Assembly: GCF_014268885.2 (NCBI RefSeq)
Contig: NZ_CP077095.1
Span: 5,517,001-5,581,000 of the forward strand
Origin: Pseudomonas xantholysinigenes
GTDB lineage: Bacteria; Pseudomonadota; Gammaproteobacteria; Pseudomonadales; Pseudomonadaceae
Direction of reading: 5' to 3'
DNA length: 64,000 nt
A program made the translations under genes and the position numbers. This document shows, piece after piece, positions 45,095-54,044 of the stretch. The notes below the pieces were generated by a model, which had not been told where the DNA came from, searched no databases, and saw only the letters and a list, made by a program, of their open reading frames with translations. The stretch's first letter is position 1. Each line of letters begins with the position of its first letter.

Positions 45095-45943
45095 ATGCAA
45101 CGTTTTCTTAGCATCGCTCTGGCGCTCTGCGTCGGCCTGACGCTGAGCCTCGACGCCAACGCCAAGCGCTTCGGTGGCGGCAAGAGCTCGGGCTCCGCGC
45201 CAATCCACCAGACCCGCCAGGCCACCCCGACCACGCCTGCTGCCGCGCCGACCGCGCCAGGCCGCGCACCGGCCGCCGCCAGCGGTGCTTCGCGCTGGCT
45301 GGGCCCATTGGCCGGCATCGCCGCCGGTGGCCTGCTGGCCTCCATGTTCATGGGCGACGGCTTCCAGGGCATGCAGATCCTCGACTTCCTGATCATGGGC
45401 CTGATCGCCTTCCTGGTCTTCCGCTTCATCGCCGCGCGCCGTCGCCAGCAGCAGCCGCAACACGCTGCCGCCGGCCACGCCCCGTACCAGCGCGAAGCGC
45501 AACCGCAGGCCGCACCGCAATCGATCTTCGGTGGCTCCGCCGCACCGGCTGCCGCGCCGGTGATCAACGCCCCGGCCTGGTTCAACGAAGCCAGCTTCCT
45601 GGCCGCCGCCCGTTCGCACTTCCAGTCGCTGCAGCAGCACTGGGACGCCAACGAGATGGACAAGATCGCCGAGTTCGTCACCCCGCAGATGCTCGACTTC
45701 CTCAAGCGCGAACGCGCTGAGCAAGGTGAAGGCTTCCAGTCCACCTACATCGACGACCTCGATGTGCAACTGGATGGCGTCGACGAGCGCGCCGACCAAA
45801 CCGACGCCACCCTGACCTTCCGTGGCGTGTCGAAGACCTCGCGCTTCGACCAGGGCGAAGTGTTCAGCGAAAGCTGGCACATGGTTCGCGCCCATGGCGA
45901 AAACCAGCCGTGGCTGCTGGCCGGTATCCGCCAAAACGGTTAA
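45095..45943 (+). CDS. Tim44-like domain protein
   Basis: A 282-residue protein with a signal peptide (about 1-23, ending DANA), a Pro/Ala-rich stretch, two hydrophobic segments (about 66-88 and 92-112) and a C-terminal Tim44-like domain (about 160-280; WFNEASFLAAARSHFQSLQQHWD). The domain folds like NTF2. The role in bacteria is unknown; it is probably anchored in the inner membrane. A strong terminator follows, so it is a single-gene unit. Confidence 0.85.
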   Translation: MQRFLSIALALCVGLTLSLDANAKRFGGGKSSGSAPIHQTRQATPTTPAAAPTAPGRAPAAASGASRWLGPLAGIAAGGLLASMFMGDGFQGMQILDFLIMGLIAFLVFRFIAARRRQQQPQHAAAGHAPYQREAQPQAAPQSIFGGSAAPAAAPVINAPAWFNEASFLAAARSHFQSLQQHWDANEMDKIAEFVTPQMLDFLKRERAEQGEGFQSTYIDDLDVQLDGVDERADQTDATLTFRGVSKTSRFDQGEVFSESWHMVRAHGENQPWLLAGIRQNG

Positions 45944-45960
45944 CCGCCGCACGTTGCACA

Positions 45961-45989
45961 AAAAACCCCGGGCCTGTCCCGGGGTTTTT
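45961..45989 (+). terminator. Strong intrinsic terminator after the Tim44-like gene
   Basis: A 12-bp perfect stem (AAAAACCCCGGG / CCCGGGGTTTTT) with a CCTGT loop. T-runs on both strands make it able to work in either direction. Confidence 0.92.
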
Positions 45990-46056
45990 GCTTTTGCCAG
46001 AGCGGCCTACTAGGGTATAACGCGCAGCGTTGTCATAAGGTCAGAGGATGTGAACC

Positions 46057-46464
46057 GTGGAAGAAGTGATCGAACAACTCCGTGAAGCCAACGAGCCGGT
46101 GCCGGTGCCGCTGGAACTGCCGGACGAAGATCAACTGGTGGAGATCGAGGAACAGCTGTTCATCAACATCCCCTTCGTGTTCAAGGAATATCTGCTGACC
46201 GTCAGCGACGTGGTATACGGCAGCCTGGAGCCGGTGACCGTCACCGATCCGCAGTCCCACACCTACCTGCCGGAAGTGGCGGCCAACGCCTGGGATTCCG
46301 GCGTGCCCCGCGACCTGATCCCGATCTGCCAGGACGGCGACGACTACTACTGCGTGGAAGAAGACGGCACCGTGGTGCTGTGGTCCGGCGAAGAGGAGAT
46401 CGTCACCGAGGAAAGCTGGGAATCGGTGTGGCATTGGGCGCGGGATGTCTGGCTGGAAAGCTGA
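46057..46464 (+). CDS. SMI1/KNR4 (SUKH) family protein
   Basis: A 135-residue acidic protein. PFVFKEYLLTVSDVVYGSLEPVTVTD (about 38-63) and the following segments fit the SMI1/KNR4 fold. In bacteria many SUKH proteins are immunity proteins against toxins, but no toxin gene is nearby. The start is a GTG at 46057, with AGAGGATG upstream. Codon use and GC look like the neighbours, which argues for a long-resident gene. Confidence 0.75.
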   Translation: MEEVIEQLREANEPVPVPLELPDEDQLVEIEEQLFINIPFVFKEYLLTVSDVVYGSLEPVTVTDPQSHTYLPEVAANAWDSGVPRDLIPICQDGDDYYCVEEDGTVVLWSGEEEIVTEESWESVWHWARDVWLES

Positions 46465-46512
46465 CCCTTGCGCGCCTGTGTAATGGCATGTCATGGGCAG
46501 AATAAACACAGG

Positions 46513-46536
46513 AAAAATAATGGCTTATAGCCATTA
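46513..46536 (-). terminator. Intrinsic terminator after the Kef-type gene
   Basis: On the minus strand an 8-bp stem (TAATGGCT / AGCCATTA) with a 3-base loop is followed by a run of five T. A second hairpin (CGCCAGGC / GCCTGGCG, 46550-46572) lies closer to the gene. Confidence 0.75.
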
Positions 46537-46634
46537 AAGCGCCTAATATCGCCAGGCTTTCTGCGCCTGGCGACATCGCTACCGCTCCATCCCCTCGGAC
46601 GACGGTGAAAACTCGCGCAGAAAGCGATTCCCGC

Positions 46635-48392
46635 TCAATGCGGCTCGCGATTGTTTTCCAGGGTTTCCAGCAAGGCCACCTGCATACGTGTATGCACACG
46701 AATCAGCCAGCGCCACAGTACAGCCACCACCACCGCCGCCACCACCGCGATGATCAGCAACAGCTCGCTGGTCGGCAGGATGCTCGCCGACAAGGCCGAC
46801 AGCAGCAGGAAGATCACCAGCAGCGACAGCAGCGGAATCACCTCGGCAATCACCCGCCGCACCCGCTGGGTGTGCCGCCCGGCCATCTCCGGCTTGACCC
46901 CCATCTCCGCCAGCAGCATCGACAGCGCCTTGAGCTTGCGATAGGCCGCGATCAGGAACGGCAGCGACAGCAGCAAGGCGGCGCCCCAGATCAATGCCTT
47001 CTGTTGGCCAACATCACCGACCCACTCGCTGAGCCAGGTGCCGATACGTCCGGCGAAGTAGCCACCACTGAAGAAGATCGCAATGACCAGCGCCAGGTTG
47101 ACCCCCACCTGCAGCAAAATGCGCCGGATCATCGCCGCCAGCATGGCGCCTTCGCCCTGGGGCTGGATGCTGCGCAACCACTCGCCATACAGCGATAGCA
47201 CCCGTGCCAGGCGACTGGGCACCACCTTGCCCAGCTTCAGCGACAGCGGATCTGCGGCGCGGATCAGGTAAGGCGTGAGCAAGGTAGTGATGGCCGATAC
47301 CGCCACCGCCACTGGATAGAGGAAGTCACTGGTAACCTGCAAGGTCATGCCCAGGGCGGCGATGATGAAAGAGAACTCGCCAATCTGCGAAAGGCCCATG
47401 CCCACTCGCAGCGACGTGCGCCCATCATTGCCGGCGATGAACGCGCCCATGCCACACGACAGCATCTTGCCCAGTACAACCGCCAGGGTGATCACCACGA
47501 TCGGCCAGGCATATTCGAGCAGGATCGACGGATCGATCATCAGGCCAATGGCGACGAAGAAGATCGCGCTGAACAAGTCGCGCACCGGTTCGATCAGGCG
47601 CTCGATCTTCAGCAGCTGCCGCGATTCGGCCATGATCGCGCCGATCAGGAAGGCGCCCAGCACCATGCTGTACTCCAGCTTGACCACCAGCAGGCAGAAA
47701 CCGAAGCACAGCCCCAGCACGGTGATCAGCAGCATCTCGTTGCTTTCGAACTTGGCCACGTAGGCCAGTAGCCGCGGCACCAGCAGAATGCCGACGACCA
47801 GCGCGACGATCATGAACAGCGACAGCTTGCCCACTGTCGAGAACACCTCGCCGGAACTCACCGTGCCGCTGACGGCGATGCCCGAGAGCAGGGCGATGAT
47901 GCCGATGCCAAGAATGTCCTCGACGATCAGTACACCGAAGATCAGCTGGGCGAAGCGCTCGTTCTTCATCTTCAGGTCATTGAGCGCCTTGACGATGATG
48001 GTGGTCGAGGAGATCGCCAGGATCGCGCCGAGAAACAGCGAGTCCATGGTATTCCAGCCGAACCAGCGACCGATCTCGAAGCCGATCCAGATCATCAGGA
48101 CGATTTCCAGGAAGGCGGCGATGAACGCCGTGGCGCCGACCTTGAACAGCTTGCGCAGGCTGAATTCCAGGCCCAGGCAGAACATCAGGAAGATCACCCC
48201 CAGTTCGGCGAGGGTCTTGATGGTGTCTTCGTCGTGGATCAGGCCGAACGGCGGCGTATGCGGGCCGATGATGAAGCCGGCGACGATGTAGCCCAGCACC
48301 ACCGGTTGCTTGAGCCGGTGAAAGAGGATGGTGACCACCCCGGCGACCAGCATGATCACCGCCAGATCCTGGATGAAGCTGATGGCATGCAT
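46635..48392 (-). CDS. Kef-type cation/proton antiporter without RCK domain
   Basis: A 585-residue inner-membrane protein of the CPA2 family. The exchanger core (about 1-385) has GYIVAGFIIGPHTPPFGL near residue 35, ELGVIFLMFCLGLEFS near 65, and IVEDILGIGII near 155. Instead of the cytoplasmic TrkA-N (RCK) domain of KefB/KefC, the chain continues into another hydrophobic block (about 425-575). The transported ion and the gate are therefore unclear. AAGGAGT precedes the ATG at 48392. Confidence 0.87.
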   Translation of the reverse strand: MHAISFIQDLAVIMLVAGVVTILFHRLKQPVVLGYIVAGFIIGPHTPPFGLIHDEDTIKTLAELGVIFLMFCLGLEFSLRKLFKVGATAFIAAFLEIVLMIWIGFEIGRWFGWNTMDSLFLGAILAISSTTIIVKALNDLKMKNERFAQLIFGVLIVEDILGIGIIALLSGIAVSGTVSSGEVFSTVGKLSLFMIVALVVGILLVPRLLAYVAKFESNEMLLITVLGLCFGFCLLVVKLEYSMVLGAFLIGAIMAESRQLLKIERLIEPVRDLFSAIFFVAIGLMIDPSILLEYAWPIVVITLAVVLGKMLSCGMGAFIAGNDGRTSLRVGMGLSQIGEFSFIIAALGMTLQVTSDFLYPVAVAVSAITTLLTPYLIRAADPLSLKLGKVVPSRLARVLSLYGEWLRSIQPQGEGAMLAAMIRRILLQVGVNLALVIAIFFSGGYFAGRIGTWLSEWVGDVGQQKALIWGAALLLSLPFLIAAYRKLKALSMLLAEMGVKPEMAGRHTQRVRRVIAEVIPLLSLLVIFLLLSALSASILPTSELLLIIAVVAAVVVAVLWRWLIRVHTRMQVALLETLENNREPH

Positions 48393-48667
48393 GGCGTGGT
48401 ACTCCTTGTATTGGGTGCAGGGGGCGAACCGTTCCTCCCCTGGAAAGGCCCGGGGCGCGGAGCAGGCACATACTGTCGTGATAGACGCACAAAGCCCACA
48501 TTGCGTGGGCCCCGTCAGGTTAACATCGCGCCTTGCTACAAATTGCTAATGCAATAAGTAGAAACAGATCGGCATATTCGGCACCGCCGATGGCAAGATC
48601 AGCGTGACGATGGAGCGTCAGCCGACGTCCCGTACCAGGATGGGAAACCTCAAAGAGGGGAACAGAA

Positions 48668-49204
48668 GTGTCAGCAGATACCCGCCCCGATTCAGTGCAA
48701 ATTCACCGTGAGCTCTCTATGGAACCTGGAAACGCCCAGCTGACCATGACCGTCCTGATGACACCGGACATGGCCAACTTCTCTGGCAACGTACACGGCG
48801 GCACGCTGCTCAAGTACCTCGACGAGGTCGCCTATGCCTGCGCCAGCCGTTACGCCGGCACCTACGTGGTGACCCTGTCGGTGGACCAGGTGATCTTCCG
48901 CGAACCGGTGCATGTCGGTGAACTGGTCACCTTCCTGGCCTCGGTCAACTACACCGGCAACACCTCGATGGAAGTGGGCATCAAGGTGGTCACCGAGAAC
49001 ATTCGCGAACGCTCGGTGCGCCATTCCAACAGCTGCTTCTTCACCATGGTCGCGGTGGACGACGACCGCCGCCCGGTAAAAGTGCCGCCACGCCAGCCAC
49101 AGAGCAGCGAAGAGAAGCGTCGTTTTCTCCAGGGCCAGCAACGCCGTCAGATTCGCCAGGAGCTGGAGCAGCGCTACCAGAACCTCAAGGCCGATTCGAT
49201 CTGA
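48668..49204 (+). CDS. Acyl-CoA thioesterase, hotdog fold
   Basis: A 178-residue thioesterase (cytosolic acyl-CoA hydrolase group). The hotdog signature is MANFSGNVHGGTLLKYLDEVAYACASR (about 36-62), followed by SVDQVIFREPVHVGEL. The basic C-terminal tail (EEKRRFLQGQQRRQIRQ) is typical of the Pseudomonas form. The GTG at 48668 was chosen for its AGAGGGG site; an ATG at 48719 (MEPGNAQ) is often used in annotations and cannot be excluded. It is distinct from the shorter thioesterase at 18075. Confidence 0.86.
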   Translation: MSADTRPDSVQIHRELSMEPGNAQLTMTVLMTPDMANFSGNVHGGTLLKYLDEVAYACASRYAGTYVVTLSVDQVIFREPVHVGELVTFLASVNYTGNTSMEVGIKVVTENIRERSVRHSNSCFFTMVAVDDDRRPVKVPPRQPQSSEEKRRFLQGQQRRQIRQELEQRYQNLKADSI

Positions 49205-49283
49205 CCCTGGCTTGTTGCTCTTCCCGTAGGGCCAGCCTAGCTGGCGAGAAACCCACAGGGATCGCGCGGACTCAGGTCATGCG

Positions 49284-50159
49284 TTACACCTGCGGGATTC
49301 GCTGCGCCTCGAAGCGCACGCGCGGATGGGCAATGCGATCCTGGGCCCGCACCAGTTGCAGTTCGTAGCTGGCGCAGGCTTGGGTTTCCAGCAGCACTTC
49401 GTGCACCGCTGCCGCCGCGAACTCGAACGCCTGTACATCGCTGTCTCCCAGCAGCAACCGGGCCAGGAACAACCCCGAGGTCAGGTCGCCCACTCCGACT
49501 GGCTGGCGTGGGAAGGCCAGCAGCGGCCGGCGCAGGTGCCAGCTCTCCTCGCGCGTCACCAGCAGCATTTCGAAGGCGTCGGCGTCGCGTCCTGGGTAGT
49601 TCAGGTGCTTGACCAGCACCACGCGCGGCCCACGCGCCAGCAAGCCACGGGCCATGCCCACGCAGTCTTCGAGGGACTCGGCACGCCGACCACAGAAGCT
49701 GTCCAGCTCGAGCTGGTTGGGGCAGAGTATGTCGGCCCTGGCCACCGCCTCTTCGAGTAGAAACGTACTGACCTCGGCCGGCACGATGCAGCCTTTCTCG
49801 GCATGCCCCATGACCGGGTCGCACAGGTACAGGGCCTTGGGGTTCACTGCCTTGATCCGCTCGACACCAGCCAGGATCGCCCGGCCTTGCTCAGCGCTAC
49901 CCAGGTAGCCCGACAGCACCGCATCGCAGTGGCCCAGCTCGCCAATGTTGGAAATGCCTTCCACCAACGCTGGAATTTGCGCCGGGGCAAGCACTTCCCC
50001 GGCCCACTGTCCATACTGAGTGTGGTTGGAGAACTGCACGGTATTGAGCGGCCAGACATTGACCCCGACCCGCTGCATGGGAAACACAGCGGCGCTGTTG
50101 CCGGCGTGTCCGAAGACCACATGGGACTGAATGGCGAGCAAGTGCGGCGTACGTTTCAT
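49284..50159 (-). CDS. pdxY: Pyridoxal kinase PdxY
   Basis: A 291-residue kinase that phosphorylates pyridoxal in the vitamin B6 salvage route. [25 protein letters not shown] opens the ribokinase-like fold. LCDPVMGH near residue 115 and [15 protein letters not shown] near 220 (with the catalytic Asp) complete the active site. Cytoplasmic. The ATG at 50159 gives MKRTPHLL, the usual start. It diverges from the DUF3301 gene. Confidence 0.94.
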   Translation of the reverse strand: MKRTPHLLAIQSHVVFGHAGNSAAVFPMQRVGVNVWPLNTVQFSNHTQYGQWAGEVLAPAQIPALVEGISNIGELGHCDAVLSGYLGSAEQGRAILAGVERIKAVNPKALYLCDPVMGHAEKGCIVPAEVSTFLLEEAVARADILCPNQLELDSFCGRRAESLEDCVGMARGLLARGPRVVLVKHLNYPGRDADAFEMLLVTREESWHLRRPLLAFPRQPVGVGDLTSGLFLARLLLGDSDVQAFEFAAAAVHEVLLETQACASYELQLVRAQDRIAHPRVRFEAQRIPQV

Positions 50160-50279
50160 GCAGGACAATTCCGAAACAGTGTGAATAAGTGTGCGGCCCG
50201 CAGTATGAACCCGATTGCCATCTGTACGACAGGCCAGAGACGCAGTTAAGCTGGATCGACCTGTCTGGAGCTTACGCAA

Positions 50280-50672
50280 ATGCTGACCCTGGAAAACCTC
50301 TTCGTCCTGCTGCTGCTGGCGACTGCGGGCGCCTGGCTGTGGCACAACCACGGGCTGCGCGAAAAGGCCCTGGCGCGGGTCAAGCAGCACTGCGCCAAGC
50401 TCGACCTGGAACTGCTCGACGACGCCGTGGCGCTCAAGCGCATCGGCTTTGTTCGCGACGCCAACGGCCGCAAGCGCCTGGCGCGCATCTACAACTTCGA
50501 GTTCACCGTTACCGGCGAACAGCGCCACCCCGGCACCGTCACCCAGTTCGGTGCCCATACCCTGCAGATCGAACTGGCGCCCTACCCCTTCGAGATCAAG
50601 ACACCGCCCCGCACCGACAATGTCATCGAAATGCAGCAGTGGCGCCAGGAACATAACCGCTGGCGCAACTGA
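50280..50672 (+). CDS. DUF3301 family membrane-anchored protein
   Basis: A 130-residue protein with one N-terminal membrane segment (about 4-22, [18 protein letters not shown]) and a soluble DUF3301 part ([38 protein letters not shown]). Function unknown. Its stop codon is immediately followed by the stop of the convergent CobW gene. Confidence 0.85.
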   Translation: MLTLENLFVLLLLATAGAWLWHNHGLREKALARVKQHCAKLDLELLDDAVALKRIGFVRDANGRKRLARIYNFEFTVTGEQRHPGTVTQFGAHTLQIELAPYPFEIKTPPRTDNVIEMQQWRQEHNRWRN

Positions 50673-51641
50673 TCACCCCTCCCGCCGACAGGCCTCGATC
50701 GCGGCCTGCAAGGCCGGCAAAGGCTGTGGCTGGGCAAAGATCAGCTCGATGCGCGAGTCTTTGCGCCATTCGCTGGTCCGCCAGTCCAGCGCTGCCCTCT
50801 CCAGGCCATTGAACGACAGCCACCCCTCGGTGCTGTGGATAACCCCTTTGGCCCGGCGCCACGGCCATTGCTCAAGCATGCTGCCCAGTGCCGCGGCATC
50901 GAAGCGTTGGCTGGGATGCCAGCGCCAGCCAACGCTCCAGCCACCGTCACCCTGTTGCGAAAGGCAGATTGGCTGACGCGGATCTGTCCACAAGGCAGGT
51001 AACGGTGTCGTGCCCTTGTCCACAGGCAGGGTGGCCGGCGCTGTTGAAGGTCCAGCCATCGACGCCGGTAAATCCGCGAGAGAAAGCGCGCCGTACTCGG
51101 TCCAGATCGCCGGAACATCGGGCAGCCGGGAAGTTATCAACAAGCGCTGTTGTTCATCCAGGGTATCCGCCTTGTTGATAACCAGCAGCGTCGCGCGCTC
51201 CAATGCCTGCTGCTGGGCGAGCGGCACAACCTCTCCACGCGCCAGCGCCGCGCCATCCAGCACCATCAGCAACGGCTGTACCGCCAGCACTCCGGTCCAT
51301 GGCACCTGACGCAGTTGCTCCAGCAGTTGCAGTGGGTGACCGAGGCCGGACGGCTCGATAATCAGGCGGTCCGGGCGGGCCTTGCGCAACAGGCGCGTCA
51401 GGCCGACCTGAAATGGCGCGCCATTGACGCAGCACAGGCAGCCGCCTGCCACCTCGCCAATGGCGATGCCCGCGTCGTCACGGCTGAGCAGCGCGGCATC
51501 CAGGCCGATCTGGCCGAACTCGTTGACCAGCACGGCCCAACGCTCGTTGGCCGGGCGCTGGCCGAGCAGGTGGCGCACCAGGCTGGTCTTGCCGGCGCCC
51601 AAAGGGCCTGCGATCACATGGGTGGGGATGTTTCGAAGCAT
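50673..51641 (-). CDS. CobW-like COG0523 GTPase
   Basis: A 322-residue GTPase of the COG0523 metal-chaperone family. Walker A is GPLGAGKTS near residue 12, the metal motif is GGCLCCVNG near 67, the Asp-type switch is IIEPSGLGHP near 95 and NKAD near 156 reads guanine. It is the third gene of a run with the zinc GTPase and DUF1826, all downstream of the Zur box, so a role in zinc supply is inferred. Its C-terminal domain is shorter than in the companion GTPase. Confidence 0.88.
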   Translation of the reverse strand: MLRNIPTHVIAGPLGAGKTSLVRHLLGQRPANERWAVLVNEFGQIGLDAALLSRDDAGIAIGEVAGGCLCCVNGAPFQVGLTRLLRKARPDRLIIEPSGLGHPLQLLEQLRQVPWTGVLAVQPLLMVLDGAALARGEVVPLAQQQALERATLLVINKADTLDEQQRLLITSRLPDVPAIWTEYGALSLADLPASMAGPSTAPATLPVDKGTTPLPALWTDPRQPICLSQQGDGGWSVGWRWHPSQRFDAAALGSMLEQWPWRRAKGVIHSTEGWLSFNGLERAALDWRTSEWRKDSRIELIFAQPQPLPALQAAIEACRREG

Positions 51642-52714
51642 GGCTCGATATCGGCGGTGAGGTTGGCGTCAGTCTAACGTGCCTGCGTCGGGTTCGAAGC
51701 AGCGATGCGCCTCACGCCAGCCAATCCAGGCTGAGCAACAGCCGTCGCTCGCCGGCAGGCGTCAGCGGCGACCTGTGGATAAGACCCCGCCCCTCGTTGC
51801 CCAACCATTTCTCCCCCTTGAGCACCGCCACCTCTCCCGCTGAAAGCCGACGGATGTTATCCACAGGCGCGTGCTCGACCTGCAATCGCGCGCGATCCAG
51901 CCGCCCCTCTTCCAACCACTCGCTACCGGCCCCGGCATAGGTAGTCAGCAGCCGCAGCGGCACGTGATCCACGTGAAAGCGCGGGCACATCGCCCCCTCC
52001 AGCACGCGCAAACGCAAGCCTATGCGTCGCGCGCCCAGCAGGCAGGTGAAGGCTTCGACCAACCACACCACATCGGCAACGAACCCCTCGTAGCCATGAA
52101 GGTCCGACGCCTCCCTGAGCAGCCCGGGCAGCACCGGCGCCTGGTGCTCGTCCACCTCAACCACCCGCTCGTCGGCCAATAGCGAGCCCAGACCCAGCAC
52201 CAGCCCGGCAAAGTCCTCCACCTGGGCCGGCAGGCGCCGCCGCCAGATCGCAAGGTTGACGTCATCCGCCAGGATCTCAGTCAGCACCCGCGGCGAATCG
52301 GCGAACACCTGGCGGATATCCACAGGGCTCATGCCGCCGCGTCCTCGTGCCAGGCTCCGAATGGGTCAGCCAGGCGCAGCCAGCCCATCGGCCCCAGCTC
52401 CATTTCCTCATCGGTCAGCAAGCATGCCTCCAGCTCTGTGGATAACTGCGCAAAATCGATGTTCTGGCCAATGAATACCAACTCCTGCCGGCAATCGCCG
52501 GCCTCCACCGTCCACTGCTTGAGGATCGCCGCGGTATTCTCTTCATCCTGCGGCCATTGCTCGCGCGGCACGAACCGCCACCAGCGCCCGGCCAAGCCAT
52601 GGCGCATCATGCCGCCGGCCTGGGACCAGCTGCCGGCCTCCTGGAACTTGCTGGCCAGCCAGAAAAAACCCTTGGAGCGCAGCAGCCGACCGTTGCTCCA
52701 GGGTCTGTGGACAA
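50834..52714. other. DnaA-box cluster across the zinc-block genes
   Basis: Exact TTATCCACA (either strand) at 50834-50842, 51774-51782, 51857-51865 and 52437-52445. One-mismatch copies stand at 51016, 51134, 51173, 52316 and 52706. Nine sites in 1.9 kb, spread over three coding genes. Confidence 0.65.
51712..52332 (-). CDS. DUF1826 family protein
   Basis: A 206-residue cytoplasmic protein of the DUF1826 family. Conserved parts are [43 protein letters not shown] (about 90-133), a region with possible metal ligands (C, H-x-D-H), and IHRSP. Function unknown. Its ATG overlaps the last four bases of the zinc GTPase gene, so the two are translated together. The link with zinc starvation comes from that coupling and the Zur box. 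Confidence 0.82.
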   Translation of the reverse strand: MSPVDIRQVFADSPRVLTEILADDVNLAIWRRRLPAQVEDFAGLVLGLGSLLADERVVEVDEHQAPVLPGLLREASDLHGYEGFVADVVWLVEAFTCLLGARRIGLRLRVLEGAMCPRFHVDHVPLRLLTTYAGAGSEWLEEGRLDRARLQVEHAPVDNIRRLSAGEVAVLKGEKWLGNEGRGLIHRSPLTPAGERRLLLSLDWLA

Positions 52715-53537
52715 AATCAAAGAAACGCTGCGGATGGAAGGGACGGCGGGCCTGCCAGGTGGTCGCGGCGATGCCATATTCCTCGGTTTCGGGCACGTGC
52801 TCGCCGCGCAGCTCCTGCAACCAGCCTGGCGCCTGGGCCGCCTGGTCGAAATCGAACAACCCGGTGTCGAGGATCCGCGACAGCGCCACCTGGCCCATCA
52901 CCATCGGCACGATCTGCGCGCGGGCGTTGAGGCTGCGCAAGATGGCAAGCAGCTCGTCGCGCTCAGCCTGGCTGATCAGGTCGATCTTGCTCAGCAGCAG
53001 CACATCGGCAAACTCGACCTGCTCGATCAGCAGATCGCTGATCGAGCGTTCATCCGCCTCACCCAAGGTCTCGCCACGGCTGGCGAGGCTTTCGGCGGCC
53101 TGGTAGTCGCGCAGGAAATTGAGACCATCGACCACCGTGACCATGGTGTCCAGCCGAGCCATGTCACTGAGGCTGCGGCCCTGCTCGTCACGGAAGGTAA
53201 AAGTCTCGGCCACCGGCAAGGGTTCGGAGATGCCGGTCGACTCGATCAGCAGGTAGTCGAACCGGCCTTCCTCGGCCAAGCGCGCGACTTCTTCCAGCAG
53301 GTCTTCGCGCAGGGTGCAGCAAATGCAGCCGTTGCTCATCTCCACCAGTTTTTCTTCCGCACGGTTGAGGCTGACATTGCGCTGCACCTCGCTGGCATCG
53401 ATGTTGATTTCGCTCATGTCGTTGACGATCACCGCGACACGCAAATTGTCGCGGTTGCGCAGCACATGGTTGAGCAGCGTGCTCTTGCCGGCGCCGAGGA
53501 AGCCGGACAGTACGGTGACAGGAAGACGGTTGGGCAT
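52329..53537 (-). CDS. zigA: Zinc-starvation GTPase (COG0523, ZigA/YeiR type)
   Basis: A 402-residue GTP-binding metallochaperone. Walker A is GFLGAGKST near residue 12, the CxCC zinc motif is [13 protein letters not shown] near 72, and SKID near 186 reads guanine. A CobW C-terminal domain follows (about 240-400), with [16 protein letters not shown]. Such proteins deliver or recycle zinc when it is scarce. The start MPNRLPVT (53537) has GAGG upstream. A perfect Zur palindrome lies 46 bases before it. The symbol is by family analogy. Confidence 0.88.
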   Translation of the reverse strand: MPNRLPVTVLSGFLGAGKSTLLNHVLRNRDNLRVAVIVNDMSEINIDASEVQRNVSLNRAEEKLVEMSNGCICCTLREDLLEEVARLAEEGRFDYLLIESTGISEPLPVAETFTFRDEQGRSLSDMARLDTMVTVVDGLNFLRDYQAAESLASRGETLGEADERSISDLLIEQVEFADVLLLSKIDLISQAERDELLAILRSLNARAQIVPMVMGQVALSRILDTGLFDFDQAAQAPGWLQELRGEHVPETEEYGIAATTWQARRPFHPQRFFDFVHRPWSNGRLLRSKGFFWLASKFQEAGSWSQAGGMMRHGLAGRWWRFVPREQWPQDEENTAAILKQWTVEAGDCRQELVFIGQNIDFAQLSTELEACLLTDEEMELGPMGWLRLADPFGAWHEDAAA

Positions 53538-53583
53538 GATGGACCTCATCGGGCGGGCGCATTCGAAGTGATGCATTGCATAA

Positions 53584-53598
53584 TGTTATATTATAACA
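53584..53598. promoter_or_regulatory. Zur box
   Basis: TGTTATATTATAACA, a perfect palindrome around one central base, matches the Zur consensus (GTTAT-N3-ATAAC). It lies between divergent genes: 46 bases from the GTPase start and 48 from the small secreted protein start, so it can repress both sides. Confidence 0.9.
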
Positions 53599-53646
53599 AT
53601 ACAATTTCGCCAAGCCGTGTTGCCGAACGGTCGACTGGAGAGTGTC

Positions 53647-54024
53647 ATGAAACTAGCTGGCATCGTCGCCTTGCTGTTGCTCGTAATCCCCACACCGCTC
53701 ATTGCCATGCCACGCAACGACCTGGCGTTGTGCACCCGCAGTGCAACCCTGCTCGCGTGCCAGGACAGCAAGGGCAACTACTACAGCGTGCGCACCGAAG
53801 GCAGCACCTTCTATCTGCGTGGCTATGAAGTGGCGAGTAAGCGCCTTTGGGCACAAACCAACAGCCGCTATGGCGCCCTGACCTTCTTCACCGGATTGGC
53901 CAGCGATGGCGAGGCCTGGGTCGGCTACAGCCAACGTATCGGCTGGACCACCCGCAACCGCGTTTCCAGTTCCAGCGGCGCACGCTTCAATCTGCACTGC
54001 AGCCTCATCGGCGGCTGCCAGTGA
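53647..54024 (+). CDS. Small secreted protein of the Zur block, unknown function
   Basis: A 125-residue protein with a signal peptide (about 1-22, MKLAGIVALLLLVIPTPLIA). The mature part is about 100 residues with four Cys (CTRSATLLACQD near the start, LHCSLIGGCQ at the end), likely two disulfides, and many aromatic residues in short strands. I recognise no family. GGAGAG precedes the ATG at 53647. It lies directly behind the Zur box and 20 bases before folE2, so it should be made when zinc is low. Confidence 0.78.
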   Translation: MKLAGIVALLLLVIPTPLIAMPRNDLALCTRSATLLACQDSKGNYYSVRTEGSTFYLRGYEVASKRLWAQTNSRYGALTFFTGLASDGEAWVGYSQRIGWTTRNRVSSSSGARFNLHCSLIGGCQ

Positions 54025-54044
54025 GCCAGCCACAGGAGGTCGCC

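Noticed and set aside
46057..46464. SUKH gene as part of a toxin-immunity island
   Set aside because: No toxin, Rhs or T6SS gene nearby and base composition like the surroundings.
50834..52714. DnaA-box cluster considered as the replication origin
   Set aside because: It lies inside coding genes, has no AT-rich unwinding region and no dnaA, dnaN or rpmH neighbour.
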